64,000 nucleotides of DNA from Mycolicibacter sp. MU0102 (GTDB lineage: Bacteria; Actinomycetota; Actinomycetes; Mycobacteriales; Mycobacteriaceae): the NCBI RefSeq assembly GCF_963378105.1, contig NZ_OY726398.1:3844001-3908000 (forward strand), in the 5' to 3' direction. Within the stretch, counting starts at the first letter, position 1, and every line of letters starts with the position of its first letter. Position numbers and translations under genes: made by a program. Of this stretch, positions 1-7,837 are shown piece by piece. Below the pieces are notes generated by a model. It was given only the letters and a program-made list of their open reading frames with translations. It was not told the origin of the DNA and searched no databases.

Positions 1-590
1 TGAGCATGGACGACTACCTGTCCGCGCGGATGATCACGACCCCGTTCGGCCTCTACGACTGCGACGTCCCGTGCGATGGCGCGGTCGCGGTGATCGTGTC
101 GGCCCTCGACGCGGCACGCGATCTGGCCAAGCCGCCGATCCGGGTCGAGGCGGTCGGCACCCAGATCATCGAGCGAACCGACTGGGACCAGAGCACGCTG
201 ACCCACGAGCCGCAGGTCCTCGGCCAGTCCGCGCACCTGTGGTCGCGGACGTCGTTACGGCCGGCGGATGTCGACGTTGCCGAACTCTACGACGGGTTCA
301 CCTTCAACTGCCTGTCTTGGATTGAGGCACTGGGCTTTTGCGGCATCGGCGAAGCTAAGAGCTTTTTGGACGGCGGGGTCAACATCGCGCGCGACGGGGT
401 GCTGCCGCTGAACACCCACGGTGGTCAGCTCTCGCACGGCCGCACGCATGGCATGGGACTGATCCACGAGGCCGTCACCCAGCTGCGCGGTGAGGCCGGT
501 GAACGCCAGGTTCCCGGCGCCAGGGTCGCGGTGGCGAGCAGCGGCGGACTGACACCGAGTGGGGTCATATTGCTGCGGACCGACTCGTGA
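1..590 (+). CDS. Thiolase-like / lipid-transfer-type acyl-CoA protein, C-terminal part (5' cut by window)
   Basis: The reading frame is open from the window edge to a TGA at 588-590, so about 195 C-terminal residues of a protein usually near 390 aa are present. The C-terminal thiolase fold is recognisable from the stretch NTHGGQLSHGRTHGMGLIHE and the closing segment ASSGGLTPSGVILL. In condensing thiolases the last segment carries a Cys (CxGGG); here it is Ser, as in the lipid-transfer-protein branch whose members include retro-aldolases of side-chain degradation. The next gene starts inside its stop codon (GTGA overlap), so it heads or continues an operon with a hydrolase and a dehydrogenase. 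Substrate unknown. Confidence 0.8.
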   Translation, partial: SMDDYLSARMITTPFGLYDCDVPCDGAVAVIVSALDAARDLAKPPIRVEAVGTQIIERTDWDQSTLTHEPQVLGQSAHLWSRTSLRPADVDVAELYDGFTFNCLSWIEALGFCGIGEAKSFLDGGVNIARDGVLPLNTHGGQLSHGRTHGMGLIHEAVTQLRGEAGERQVPGARVAVASSGGLTPSGVILLRTDS

Positions 591-1468
591 GCGCCACGGT
601 GCGCCCGCGGATGGTCAGCGCCGACGGGGTGCCGATGTCGGCACTGGTCGCCGAGGTCCCCAACCCGCATGCGGTGATCGTCGCGCTGCACGGCGGCGGC
701 ACCACGTCGATCTATTTCGACTGCCCCGGACAGCCAACGCTGTCACTGCTGAGAACCGGTGCGGCGCAGGGCTACACGGTGATTGCATTGGATCGTCCGG
801 GCTACGGCAGTTCGGCCCTGTATCCGGAGGCGATGACCGAGCCCGAACAACGCGTCCGGCTGGCCTACCTAGCCGTCGACCGGATCCTCGGCGACCGGGC
901 GCGCGGCGCGGGGCTGTTCGTGCTGGGCCACTCCAACGGCTGTGAGCTGGCGGTGCGGATGGCCGCGGCCGATCGCGGCGTGGACCTGCTCGGTCTGGAA
1001 CTGGCCGGCACCGGGCTGCGCTACCAGGACGCAGCGCGCGCCGCATTGAGCTCGGCCGGACCCGGCCAGCGACCAACCGGCCTGCGCGAACTGCTCTGGG
1101 AGCCCGCCTCGCTGTATCCGGAAGCGGTGCTGCGCGGTATCACCAACGCGTCCTCGGGCGCACCGTATGAAGCCGACATGGTGGCCAGTTGGCCGCGGCG
1201 GGACTTTCCGTCACTGGCCGCACAGGTTCGGGTGCCGACGCGCTTCACCTTCGCCGAGCACGAGAAGGTCTGGGAGTCCGGTCCGGACGCGCAGCGCGAG
1301 ATCCGCGACATCTTCACCACCACAGACAGTTTCACGAGCAACCACCAGCCCGAGGCGGGCCACAATCTCAGCCTCGGCTTCAGCGCAGCGGAATATCACC
1401 GCTCGGTGCTGTCATTCGTCAACGATTGCGCGACCGCTGTCGTCGCGCGGGACTCGGAGGTCAGCTGA
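587..1468 (+). CDS. Alpha/beta-hydrolase fold protein
   Basis: A 293-aa protein starting with GTG in a GTGA overlap with the upstream thiolase-like gene. The nucleophile elbow GHSNG (residues 114-118, Ser116) follows a hydrophobic strand, and an oxyanion-type HGGG lies at residues 35-38, both typical of soluble esterase/thioesterase-type alpha/beta hydrolases. A late His in the segment AGHNLSLG fits the third member of a Ser-Asp-His triad. Placed between a thiolase-like protein and a hydroxyacid dehydrogenase, it may hydrolyse an ester or CoA thioester of the same pathway; this is inference. No signal peptide is evident. Confidence 0.8.
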   Translation: MSATVRPRMVSADGVPMSALVAEVPNPHAVIVALHGGGTTSIYFDCPGQPTLSLLRTGAAQGYTVIALDRPGYGSSALYPEAMTEPEQRVRLAYLAVDRILGDRARGAGLFVLGHSNGCELAVRMAAADRGVDLLGLELAGTGLRYQDAARAALSSAGPGQRPTGLRELLWEPASLYPEAVLRGITNASSGAPYEADMVASWPRRDFPSLAAQVRVPTRFTFAEHEKVWESGPDAQREIRDIFTTTDSFTSNHQPEAGHNLSLGFSAAEYHRSVLSFVNDCATAVVARDSEVS

Positions 1469-2286
1469 TGCGCGTCGGATTCATCGGGTTGGGCAGCCAG
1501 GGCGCGCCGATGGCGCGGCGCATCGTCGAGAGCGGCTATGCCACGACGTTGTGGGCGCGACGGGACGGCACACTGGAGCCCTTCTCCGACACCGAGGCAC
1601 GCATCGCCGACTCCCCCGCGAAGCTGGCCGGCCAGAGCGACTTGGTCTGCCTGTGCGTGGTTGGTGACTCCGACGTCGAGGAAGTGGTTCGGGGCGACAA
1701 CGGTGTGCTGGCCGGCCTGCAGCCCGGCGGGATCATCGCGATTCACAGCACGGTCCATCCCGACACCTGTCGCCGGTTGGCGCAGCACTGTGCCGAACAG
1801 CAGGTCTCGGTGATCGATGCTCCGGTGAGCGGGGGCGGCCCGGCCGCCGCGGCCGGCACGTTGCTGGTGATGGCCGGAGGCGAAGCCGACGTCGTGGAGC
1901 GCTGCCGACCGGTCTTTCAGACTTACGCCGACCCGGTGGTGTATCTGGGCGAGCTCGGCTCCGGCCAGGTGACCAAGTTGCTCAACAATCTGTTGTTCAC
2001 CGCCAACCTCGGGACTGCTGCCACCGCGCTGGCGCTGGGCAAGCAATTGGGCGTCGCCACCGACCGGCTCGCCGAGGTGGTGTCACGGGGCAGCGCGAAC
2101 AGCTTCGCGCTGAACAGCATCCGGGGTTCCGGCGGCACCCTGGACCGGTTGGCCGGGCTGGCGGGATCCCTGCTGCAGAAGGATGTCCGATTGGTGTCCG
2201 ACTTGGCGGAGCGAGCCGGGGCGGATCCCGGCGCCGTGCTCGATGCCGCCGATGCGGCGCTGTCCCTGATGGATCACCCCCGGTGA
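1468..2286 (+). CDS. NAD(P)-dependent 3-hydroxyisobutyrate dehydrogenase-family oxidoreductase
   Basis: A 272-aa protein. The N-terminus MRVGFIGLGSQGAPMA is the Rossmann GxGxxG motif of the beta-hydroxyacid dehydrogenase family, followed near residue 115 by the substrate-binding signature DAPVSGGG and near residue 170 by GQVTKLLNN, which holds the catalytic Lys. Length matches the family (270-300 aa). The ATG at 1468 shares one base with the preceding TGA and has GGAGG at 1456-1460, so translation is probably coupled to the hydrolase gene. The reaction is likely reversible oxidation of a short beta-hydroxy acid or a related aldehyde; the true substrate cannot be read from sequence. Confidence 0.85.
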   Translation: MRVGFIGLGSQGAPMARRIVESGYATTLWARRDGTLEPFSDTEARIADSPAKLAGQSDLVCLCVVGDSDVEEVVRGDNGVLAGLQPGGIIAIHSTVHPDTCRRLAQHCAEQQVSVIDAPVSGGGPAAAAGTLLVMAGGEADVVERCRPVFQTYADPVVYLGELGSGQVTKLLNNLLFTANLGTAATALALGKQLGVATDRLAEVVSRGSANSFALNSIRGSGGTLDRLAGLAGSLLQKDVRLVSDLAERAGADPGAVLDAADAALSLMDHPR

Positions 2287-2310
2287 CGCCGGTCTGCGGT
2301 GACCCCTTCC

Positions 2311-2347
2311 GACAAGCTGCCGTTTGTCTTACAGTAGCGGTTATAGT
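2311..2347 (+). promoter_or_regulatory. Candidate promoter/operator upstream of first P450
   Basis: The 113-bp gap between the dehydrogenase and the P450 contains an inverted repeat GACAA-N8-TTGTC (2311-2328) followed by TATAGT at 2342-2347, a good mycobacterial -10 hexamer. There is no copy of the GAGAAT-N3-ATTCTC operator here, so this P450 may be controlled differently from the other oxygenase operons. Confidence 0.35.
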
Positions 2348-2399
2348 CCATCGTCCCAGCGTCGGCTTCCCCTAGCGTCCGGCGCACCGAGGAGGTTCG

Positions 2400-3602
2400 A
2401 TGACCAAGGCGGAACTCATCTTCGACCCGTTCTCCGATGAGTATTACGAGAACCCGTTCGACATCTATCGGCGCATGCGCGAGGAAGCGCCGCTGTACTA
2501 CAACGCCGAAGAGGACTTCTACGCGCTGACGCGCCACGAAGATGTGTCGGCGGCTCTCAAGGACTTCGAGACCTATTCGTCGGCCCGCGGCTGCGATCTC
2601 GCGATGGTGCGCTCGGGTGAGGCCCCGCAGAAGATGATCATCTTCATGGATCCGCCCGATCATCGGCACATGCGCAGCCTGCTCAACAAGGCCTTCACCC
2701 CGCGCGCGATTCAGGCCCAGCGCGACACCGTCATCGAGCAGGTCGAGCGGTTCCTGGGCGCGGTCGACCCCGACGGTTTCGACCTGGTGGGGGACTTCTC
2801 CGGCCCCTTCCCGGTGGAGGTCATCACGCGGATGGCCGGGGTACCCGACGAGTATCGCCAACAGGTTCGGCACTGGATCGACACGACGCTGCACCGCGAG
2901 CCGGGGCAGATCGCGACCAGCGAGGCCGGCATGCAGGCCACCATCGAGACCGCGACGTACTACTACGGGTTGATCCAGGAGCGGCGCGCCGATCCGCAGG
3001 ACGACATGATCAGCCGGTTGATCGCCGCCGAAATGCCTGGCGAGGACGGTCAGATGCGGCGCCTCGACGATATCGAGATCACCGGATTCGCCTCGCTGCT
3101 CGGGGCCGCCGGCGCGGAAACCGTCACCAAGCTGGTCGGCAACGCCGCGGTGATCTTCGCCCGTCAGCCCGACCAGTGGCAGAAGCTCCTCGACGATCGC
3201 AGCAAGGTTCCCGCCGCAGTCGAGGAACTGCTGCGCTACGAGGGCCCGGTGCAGTACAACGTCCGCTACACCCTCAAGGAGGCGCACGTCGCCGGCGGCA
3301 TCATTCCGGCCGGCAAACCGGTGTTCTTGATCGCCGCGGCCGCCAACCGCGATCCCGAAGCGTTCACCGATCCCGACACTTTCGACATCGACCGCGACCA
3401 GACGCAGGCGCAACACCTGGGCCTCGGGTACGGGATTCACAGCTGCCTGGGGGCAGCGCTGGCCCGGATGGAAAGCGTCGTCGCCTTGGAGCGACTGCTG
3501 GACTTCATGCCTCGTTACGAGGTGGATTGGGATGGCCTGCAACGAGTTCACATGCAGAACGTCTCCGGCTGGAAGAACGTTCCCGTCCGCGTGTTGCGTT
3601 AG
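2400..3602 (+). CDS. Cytochrome P450
   Basis: A 400-aa soluble bacterial P450. Visible hallmarks in order are the I-helix oxygen-binding motif AAGAET (about residue 236), the K-helix ExxR in EELLRYEGPVQ, and the heme loop GLGYGIHSCLGAALAR with the thiolate ligand Cys349. The ATG is preceded by GAGGAGG. A small ferredoxin gene starts 8 nt after its stop and is the likely electron donor. The family hydroxylates hydrophobic substrates such as sterols, terpenes and fatty acids; which CYP family this is cannot be fixed by eye. Confidence 0.95.
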   Translation: MTKAELIFDPFSDEYYENPFDIYRRMREEAPLYYNAEEDFYALTRHEDVSAALKDFETYSSARGCDLAMVRSGEAPQKMIIFMDPPDHRHMRSLLNKAFTPRAIQAQRDTVIEQVERFLGAVDPDGFDLVGDFSGPFPVEVITRMAGVPDEYRQQVRHWIDTTLHREPGQIATSEAGMQATIETATYYYGLIQERRADPQDDMISRLIAAEMPGEDGQMRRLDDIEITGFASLLGAAGAETVTKLVGNAAVIFARQPDQWQKLLDDRSKVPAAVEELLRYEGPVQYNVRYTLKEAHVAGGIIPAGKPVFLIAAAANRDPEAFTDPDTFDIDRDQTQAQHLGLGYGIHSCLGAALARMESVVALERLLDFMPRYEVDWDGLQRVHMQNVSGWKNVPVRVLR

Positions 3603-3610
3603 GGGTGCCG

Positions 3611-3820
3611 ATGTCACGCCGACAGGTAGTGGTCGATTACGGGCTGTGCGAATCCAATGCGATCTGCATGGCCATCAACCCGGAGGTGTTCCACGTCGAT
3701 GACGACGACAACCTCTTCATTCTCAAGCCTGACATCACCGCCGAGACCGAACGCGACGTCGCCGAGGCGGTCCGTCGCTGCCCGCGCCAGGCCCTGGCGA
3801 TCGTCGAGGTCGACGACTAG
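3611..3820 (+). CDS. Small 3Fe-4S-type ferredoxin, P450 partner
   Basis: A 69-aa protein whose ATG at 3611 follows the P450 stop by 8 nt. Cluster residues are Cys13, Cys19 and Cys57 (RRCPRQAL). The middle position of the usual CxxHxxC or CxxCxxC motif is Asn16, so the protein has CxxNxxC and only three cysteines, which fits a 3Fe-4S cluster. It probably transfers electrons from a ferredoxin reductase to the adjacent P450. The acidic run of Asp residues near position 30 is typical of redox docking surfaces. The unusual Asn may tune redox potential; that is inference. Confidence 0.85.
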   Translation: MSRRQVVVDYGLCESNAICMAINPEVFHVDDDDNLFILKPDITAETERDVAEAVRRCPRQALAIVEVDD

Positions 3821-3834
3821 GCGTCCTCGCCGCG

Positions 3835-4140
3835 TCAGGGGCGCGCCGGGAATCCCGACAGGATCACCGCATTGCATTCGGCGGCGGCCTGCCGCAGCTT
3901 GACCGCCTCCTGGTAACCCTCGGAGTTGTACCAGGCGCGGGCCGCGTCCACGGATTCGAATTCCAATACCACGGTTTGGTTTCCGTGCCACTGGCCTTCC
4001 AGCACCTCATGCTGGGTCTCGACGGCCAGGATCGTGGCGTTGGCCATCGTCGGCCCCGCCGCCTTACCGTAGGCAACCATGCCCGCAGGGTCCTTAATGG
4101 CCTCGGTCAAGATCACATATCCCTTGGGCGCGTTCGCCAT
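3835..4140 (-). CDS. DUF1330-like small protein (dimeric alpha-beta barrel)
   Basis: A 101-aa protein; the ATG at 4140 is preferred over an upstream in-frame start because AGGAGA lies just upstream and because it forms a TAATG junction with the upstream ferredoxin stop. The pattern GYVILTEAIKD ... VVLEFESVDAARAWYNSEGYQ is characteristic of DUF1330/EthD-like ferredoxin-fold monomers that form dimers. No enzymatic function is established for the family. It is the third gene of the P450-ferredoxin operon (5638 to 3835), so it likely has an accessory role in the same oxidation step. Confidence 0.75.
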   Translation of the reverse strand: MANAPKGYVILTEAIKDPAGMVAYGKAAGPTMANATILAVETQHEVLEGQWHGNQTVVLEFESVDAARAWYNSEGYQEAVKLRQAAAECNAVILSGFPARP

Positions 4141-4346
4141 TAGCTCTCCTGAGTGTCGGTGACGTCGTCGATGGCACGTTCTGGGCATTGCTTGATGGCG
4201 TCGCGGACCGCGTCTTCGAACTCGGCCGGCACCTCGCCGACGGTGACCTCGGAATAGCCGTCGTCGTTGATGGCGAACACCTGCGGGCAGATCGTGGTGC
4301 AGATGCCGTGTCCGGCACAGCGATCCGGGTCAACCCAGGCCTTCAT
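4140..4346 (-). CDS. Small ferredoxin, P450 partner
   Basis: A 68-aa ferredoxin with Cys10, His13, Cys16 in the canonical CxxHxxC motif, an additional Cys20 (TTICPQVF) and Cys54 in KQCPERAI. The CxxHxxC form is the standard 3Fe-4S arrangement of actinobacterial P450 ferredoxins. Its ATG overlaps the P450 stop (ATGA) and its stop overlaps the start of the DUF1330-like gene by one base. It very likely delivers electrons to the P450 encoded directly upstream. Confidence 0.9.
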   Translation of the reverse strand: MKAWVDPDRCAGHGICTTICPQVFAINDDGYSEVTVGEVPAEFEDAVRDAIKQCPERAIDDVTDTQES

Positions 4347-5638
4347 CGCACAGTCCGCTCGGCCGGGGTGAATTCCAGGTTCAGTTGGGTCAGTCCGCGC
4401 AGGATGTAGGTCGGGATGTAGTGGAATTGGCGCGCGCCCTCTGGGCCGTGCAGCTCGTCGGAGATCCTGATGTCGGTGGTGCGGTCCAGCAGCCGCTCGA
4501 TGGCGATGCGGGTTTCGGCACGGGCCAGCGGCGCACCGGCGCAGCTGTGGATACCACGTCCAAAGGTGATGTGCTGACGAGCATTCGAGCGCGCGGGGTC
4601 GAAGGTCTCGGGGTCGGTAAACCGGCGCGGATCCCGGTTCGCCCCGGCCGCCAGCACCATCAGCGTCGTGCCGGCCGGGACATGCACTCCACCGATCTCG
4701 GAGTCCACCCGGGAGAGCCGGAAGTCACCCTTGACGGGACTCTCAAAGCGCAGCACCTCCTCGATGAAGTTCGGGATGAGGCTGCGGTCATCACGGAGTC
4801 GCTGCTGGATGTCGGGCCGCTCCCCGATGATCCTCAGCGCGGAGCCGAGCAGGCGCACCGTGGTTTCCTGGCCGGCCGAGTAGACGTTGGCGGCCACCTT
4901 GGCCACGTCCATCGGGTCCGGAATGGAACCGTCGGGGAACGTCGCCTCCGCCATGCCGGTCAGCACGTCGTCGCGCGGTGCACTGCGTCGGTCGGCGATA
5001 TAGCCGGCGAAGGTGGCGTAGAGGAACTCCAACGGGCTGTGGGCCAGCGCCTTGGCATCGGTGCTGCCGATCCCGCCCCCGGCGTTGCGCTGAATGTTCT
5101 TGACGAAATCATCACGATCTTCATCCGGGACACCGAGCAGGTCCGCGATGACCAGCAGGGTGAACGGGGCGGCGAATCCGCCAATGAATTCACCGGCGCC
5201 GGGCGCCAGGAAATCGTCGAGTACCGCATCGGCGAGCTCCCACATGGCGTCCTCGTTCTCCTTGAGGCGCTTGGGGGTGAGCAGTCGCATCAGCAACGCA
5301 CGGTGGTTGGTGTGCGTCGGCGGGTCCAGGGTCGGCAGTTGGTCGCTGAACGGCAGTTTGTCGCGGTGCTTGTCGATCAGGCCCGCGACGGTCTCGCCCC
5401 CCAGGTCGCCGTCGAGCGGCACCGGGAAGCCGGGGAACGGGCCGGTCACCGCGATACACGAGGAGAAGACCTCGGCATTGCCGGCCACCGCGCACGCCTC
5501 GTCCCAGCCGGTCACCATCGTCACGCCGTGGTGCGGCTCGCGAGTTACCGGCGACCGCTCACGCAGCGCGCGCAGATAGGGGTATGGGTCGCCGACCACC
5601 GTTTGGTCGGTGAAGAAGTCGATCGTGTCTGGATCCAT
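4343..5638 (-). CDS. Cytochrome P450
   Basis: A 431-aa P450. I chose ATG at 5638 (MDPDTID) because a GAGAGGGAG ribosome-binding site precedes it; a longer frame to 5710 would run through the operator at 5666-5680. The I-helix AGQETT, K-helix ExxR (EEVLRFESPVKG) and heme loop FGRGIHSCAGAPLARAE with the Cys thiolate are all present. It differs clearly from the first P450 in the window. It leads a three-gene operon with ferredoxin and DUF1330-like genes, under a perfect GAGAAT-N3-ATTCTC palindrome. Confidence 0.95.
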   Translation of the reverse strand: MDPDTIDFFTDQTVVGDPYPYLRALRERSPVTREPHHGVTMVTGWDEACAVAGNAEVFSSCIAVTGPFPGFPVPLDGDLGGETVAGLIDKHRDKLPFSDQLPTLDPPTHTNHRALLMRLLTPKRLKENEDAMWELADAVLDDFLAPGAGEFIGGFAAPFTLLVIADLLGVPDEDRDDFVKNIQRNAGGGIGSTDAKALAHSPLEFLYATFAGYIADRRSAPRDDVLTGMAEATFPDGSIPDPMDVAKVAANVYSAGQETTVRLLGSALRIIGERPDIQQRLRDDRSLIPNFIEEVLRFESPVKGDFRLSRVDSEIGGVHVPAGTTLMVLAAGANRDPRRFTDPETFDPARSNARQHITFGRGIHSCAGAPLARAETRIAIERLLDRTTDIRISDELHGPEGARQFHYIPTYILRGLTQLNLEFTPAERTVR

Positions 5639-5665
5639 CGAGCCGTTTCGCTCCCTCTCACAACC

Positions 5666-5680
5666 GAGAATCCCATTCTC
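5666..5680. promoter_or_regulatory. Operator copy A, GAGAAT-N3-ATTCTC
   Basis: GAGAATCCCATTCTC is a perfect inverted repeat, extended one base on each side by C and G. It lies 28 bp upstream of the P450 start at 5638 and is one of four perfect copies in this window (others at 7255, 14317 and 26634), all in promoter-sized gaps. It is a likely TetR-family repressor site. Confidence 0.75.
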
Positions 5681-5747
5681 GTAACCGGTGAATAGAATTT
5701 CATATCCCAACGGTGCCCGTCAATGTTGCCCGGGCCGCCGGCCCGAC

Positions 5748-7034
5748 TCAGCTGTTCGACCGCGCGGCTTCCATCAACGCGTTCGCCTGGCGATCGCCGT
5801 CCTTGTGGTGGCTGAGCGCACGGATCGAGACGTCGTGGCCCTCGGCAGCCTTCCGCAGCGCACCGACTCCCGCCTGCTCGCGGGGTATGTGCGAGAACGG
5901 GTCGAACGAGTACCAGCGCATGGCGTTTTGGTGAGTCATCTTGTTGATGTCGTCATCGGATACGTTGTTGGCACTCAGCACATTCCACAACTCTTCGGGC
6001 GCTCCGGGCCACATCGAGTCGCTGTGCGGGTAGTCGGCCTCCCAGGCGATGTTGTCGATACCGATCAGGTGGCGCAGTGCAATACCCACCGGATCGGAGA
6101 TGAAACAGGTCAGGAAGTGCTCCCGGAACACCTCGGAGGGAACCTTCCCGCCGAAGTCCTGACCGGTCCAGGTCGAATGCATCTCGTAGGTGCGGTCCAC
6201 GCGCTCCAGGAAGTACGGGATCCACCCGGTGCCGCCCTCGGACAGGGCGACCTTGAGGCCCGGATACTGCTTGATCGGCCGGGACCACAACAGGTCCGCG
6301 GCGGCTTGGACGATATTCATCGGCTGCAGAGTGATCATCACGTCCATCGGCGCATCGGGGGCGGTGATGGCCAGCTTGCCGGACGATCCGATGTGCACAT
6401 TGAGCACCATGTCGGTGTCGCACAGCGCCCGCCACAGCGGGTCCCAATACGCGTCGTGGAAACTCGGGTAGCCCATCGCGGCCGGGTTCTCGGTGAACGT
6501 CAGGGCATGCACGCCCTTCTTGGACACCCGCCGCACTTCGTCGGCACACTTCTGCGCATCCCAGATCACGGGGATCGCCATCGGAATGAAACGCCCGGGA
6601 TAGGCCCCGCACCATTCGTCGATGTGCCAGTCGTTATAGGCCTGCACCAGCGCCACCGAGAAATCCGCGTCGTCGGTGGCGAAGAGTCGACCGGCGAAGC
6701 CGGGGAACGACGGGAAGCAGATCGAGCCCAGAATGCCGCCGGCATTCATGTCCTTGACCCGCTCGTCGACGTTGTAGCAGCCGGGCCGGATCTCATCGAG
6801 GCCCTGCGGCTCCAGGCCGTACTCCTCTTTGGGCCGGCCCGCGACCGCATTGAGCGCCACGTTGGGGATCACCACGTCGCGGAACTGCCACGAGTCGGAA
6901 CCATCGGCGTTGTGCACCAAACGCGGCGCGTCATCGAGGTACTTGCGCGGCAGGTGGTTGGCGAACATGTCCGGTGGTTCAACGGTGTGGTCGTCGACGC
7001 TGATCAGAATCATGTCGTCCTTGTTCACGGCCAT
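5748..7034 (-). CDS. Amidohydrolase-2 family metal-dependent hydrolase/decarboxylase
   Basis: A 428-aa protein; ATG at 7034 is chosen because CGGAGG directly precedes it. The start ISVDDHTVEPPDMF carries the first metal-ligand segment of the amidohydrolase_2 TIM barrel (ACMSD-like superfamily), with later ligand-type segments NVHIGSSG and WEADYPHSDSMWP. Family members hydrolyse C-N or C-C bonds or decarboxylate aromatic acids. It is transcribed alone, divergently from the Rieske operon, with operator copy B in the shared gap. Related proteins are common in mycobacterial catabolic islands but mostly uncharacterised; the substrate here is unknown. Confidence 0.85.
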   Translation of the reverse strand: MAVNKDDMILISVDDHTVEPPDMFANHLPRKYLDDAPRLVHNADGSDSWQFRDVVIPNVALNAVAGRPKEEYGLEPQGLDEIRPGCYNVDERVKDMNAGGILGSICFPSFPGFAGRLFATDDADFSVALVQAYNDWHIDEWCGAYPGRFIPMAIPVIWDAQKCADEVRRVSKKGVHALTFTENPAAMGYPSFHDAYWDPLWRALCDTDMVLNVHIGSSGKLAITAPDAPMDVMITLQPMNIVQAAADLLWSRPIKQYPGLKVALSEGGTGWIPYFLERVDRTYEMHSTWTGQDFGGKVPSEVFREHFLTCFISDPVGIALRHLIGIDNIAWEADYPHSDSMWPGAPEELWNVLSANNVSDDDINKMTHQNAMRWYSFDPFSHIPREQAGVGALRKAAEGHDVSIRALSHHKDGDRQANALMEAARSNS

Positions 7035-7083
7035 CCTCCGTTCCGGGCACGGCACAGCGGGCCGCCCCAACGACGTCTCCAAT

Positions 7084-7250
7084 GAAAACTATCTTCCCGT
7101 TTTCGGAGAATCAACCTTCGCACAAGCTCTCGGCGTTGCGCCGCCCGCGGCACGACGGGGCGCGGCGCACACCGTTGCACCCACTCGCCCCACCTGCGCA
7201 AACAGCGAAGTGTTGACCAATCGAGCCAAACATGGAAATCTACTGGTCAA
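7084..7250. promoter_or_regulatory. Divergent promoter region between amidohydrolase and Rieske operon
   Basis: The 253-bp gap 7035-7287 contains an inverted repeat GAAAAC-N9-GTTTTC (7084-7104), a pair of perfect 7-bp arms TTGACCA (7213-7219) and TGGTCAA (7244-7250), and operator copy B just downstream. TTGACC is also a good -35. Which of these elements drive which strand is not resolved. Confidence 0.35.
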
Positions 7251-7254
7251 ATAT

Positions 7255-7269
7255 GAGAATGTGATTCTC
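7255..7269. promoter_or_regulatory. Operator copy B, GAGAAT-N3-ATTCTC
   Basis: GAGAATGTGATTCTC, a perfect palindrome with a 3-bp centre, lies 18 bp upstream of the start at 7288, so it overlaps the core promoter or early leader of the seven-gene Rieske operon. It also lies upstream of the divergent amidohydrolase. Confidence 0.75.
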
Positions 7270-7287
7270 GTAAACGAGGAGGAACCG

Positions 7288-7833
7288 ATGCGCCTGACTC
7301 CGCTGTCGGAGTCCCAGTGGGACGAGGAGGCGGTCCAGCGTGCGCTGGCCCAGGTGCTGACCGCCGATCGGCGCAACTCCCGCGACGCCGGGTCGGCGAT
7401 GACCATGTTGGTTCACCACCCGAAGCTGGCCCGGGCCTTTCTCAAATTCAACGTCGAGCTGCTGTACCGCTCATCGCTGCCCGGAAACCTTCGCGAGCTT
7501 GCGATTCTGCGGACCGCGCACCGCCGCGGCTGCGAATACGAGTGGGTGCACCACATCACGATCGGCAAAGAAGCCGGCCTCACCGACGCCGACATCGAAG
7601 ACCTGCAGCACGGCGCGGGACGCGACGAGCTGCACCAAGCCGTGGTGAACGCGGCCGACGAACTCGAGGAGGACTCCCGGCTCTCCCCCGCCACCGAGGC
7701 GGTCCTCGCCAAACACCTGGACGAGCAACAACTGATGGAACTCGTCTTCACGGTCGGCTGCTACAGCATGTTGGCCATGGCATTCAACACCTTTGGCGTT
7801 GAACTTGACGAACAACCCGAATCAGAGAGGTAG
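7288..7833 (+). CDS. Carboxymuconolactone decarboxylase-family protein
   Basis: A 181-aa protein starting at ATG 7288 after GAGGAGG. The segment ELAILRTAHRRGCEYEWVHH matches the CMD/AhpD-like fold core, where a Cys and a downstream His form the active-site or proton-relay pair; only one Cys is present rather than the CxxC of AhpD. It may act as a decarboxylase, hydrolase or peroxide-linked protein. It is the first gene of an operon with a Rieske oxygenase (next gene starts 5 nt after its stop), so a ring-cleavage or lactone step is plausible. Confidence 0.8.
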   Translation: MRLTPLSESQWDEEAVQRALAQVLTADRRNSRDAGSAMTMLVHHPKLARAFLKFNVELLYRSSLPGNLRELAILRTAHRRGCEYEWVHHITIGKEAGLTDADIEDLQHGAGRDELHQAVVNAADELEEDSRLSPATEAVLAKHLDEQQLMELVFTVGCYSMLAMAFNTFGVELDEQPESER

Positions 7834-7837
7834 TACA

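Noticed and set aside
2274..3617. 447-codon antisense frame over the first P450
   Set aside because: It runs opposite a P450 with all family motifs, and its Arg/His/Gly-rich translation is the usual artefact of high third-position GC.
4385..7085. Long plus-strand frames (436 and 465 codons) over the second P450 and the amidohydrolase
   Set aside because: The minus-strand proteins have clear P450 and amidohydrolase motifs and ribosome-binding sites; the plus-strand translations show no recognisable domain.
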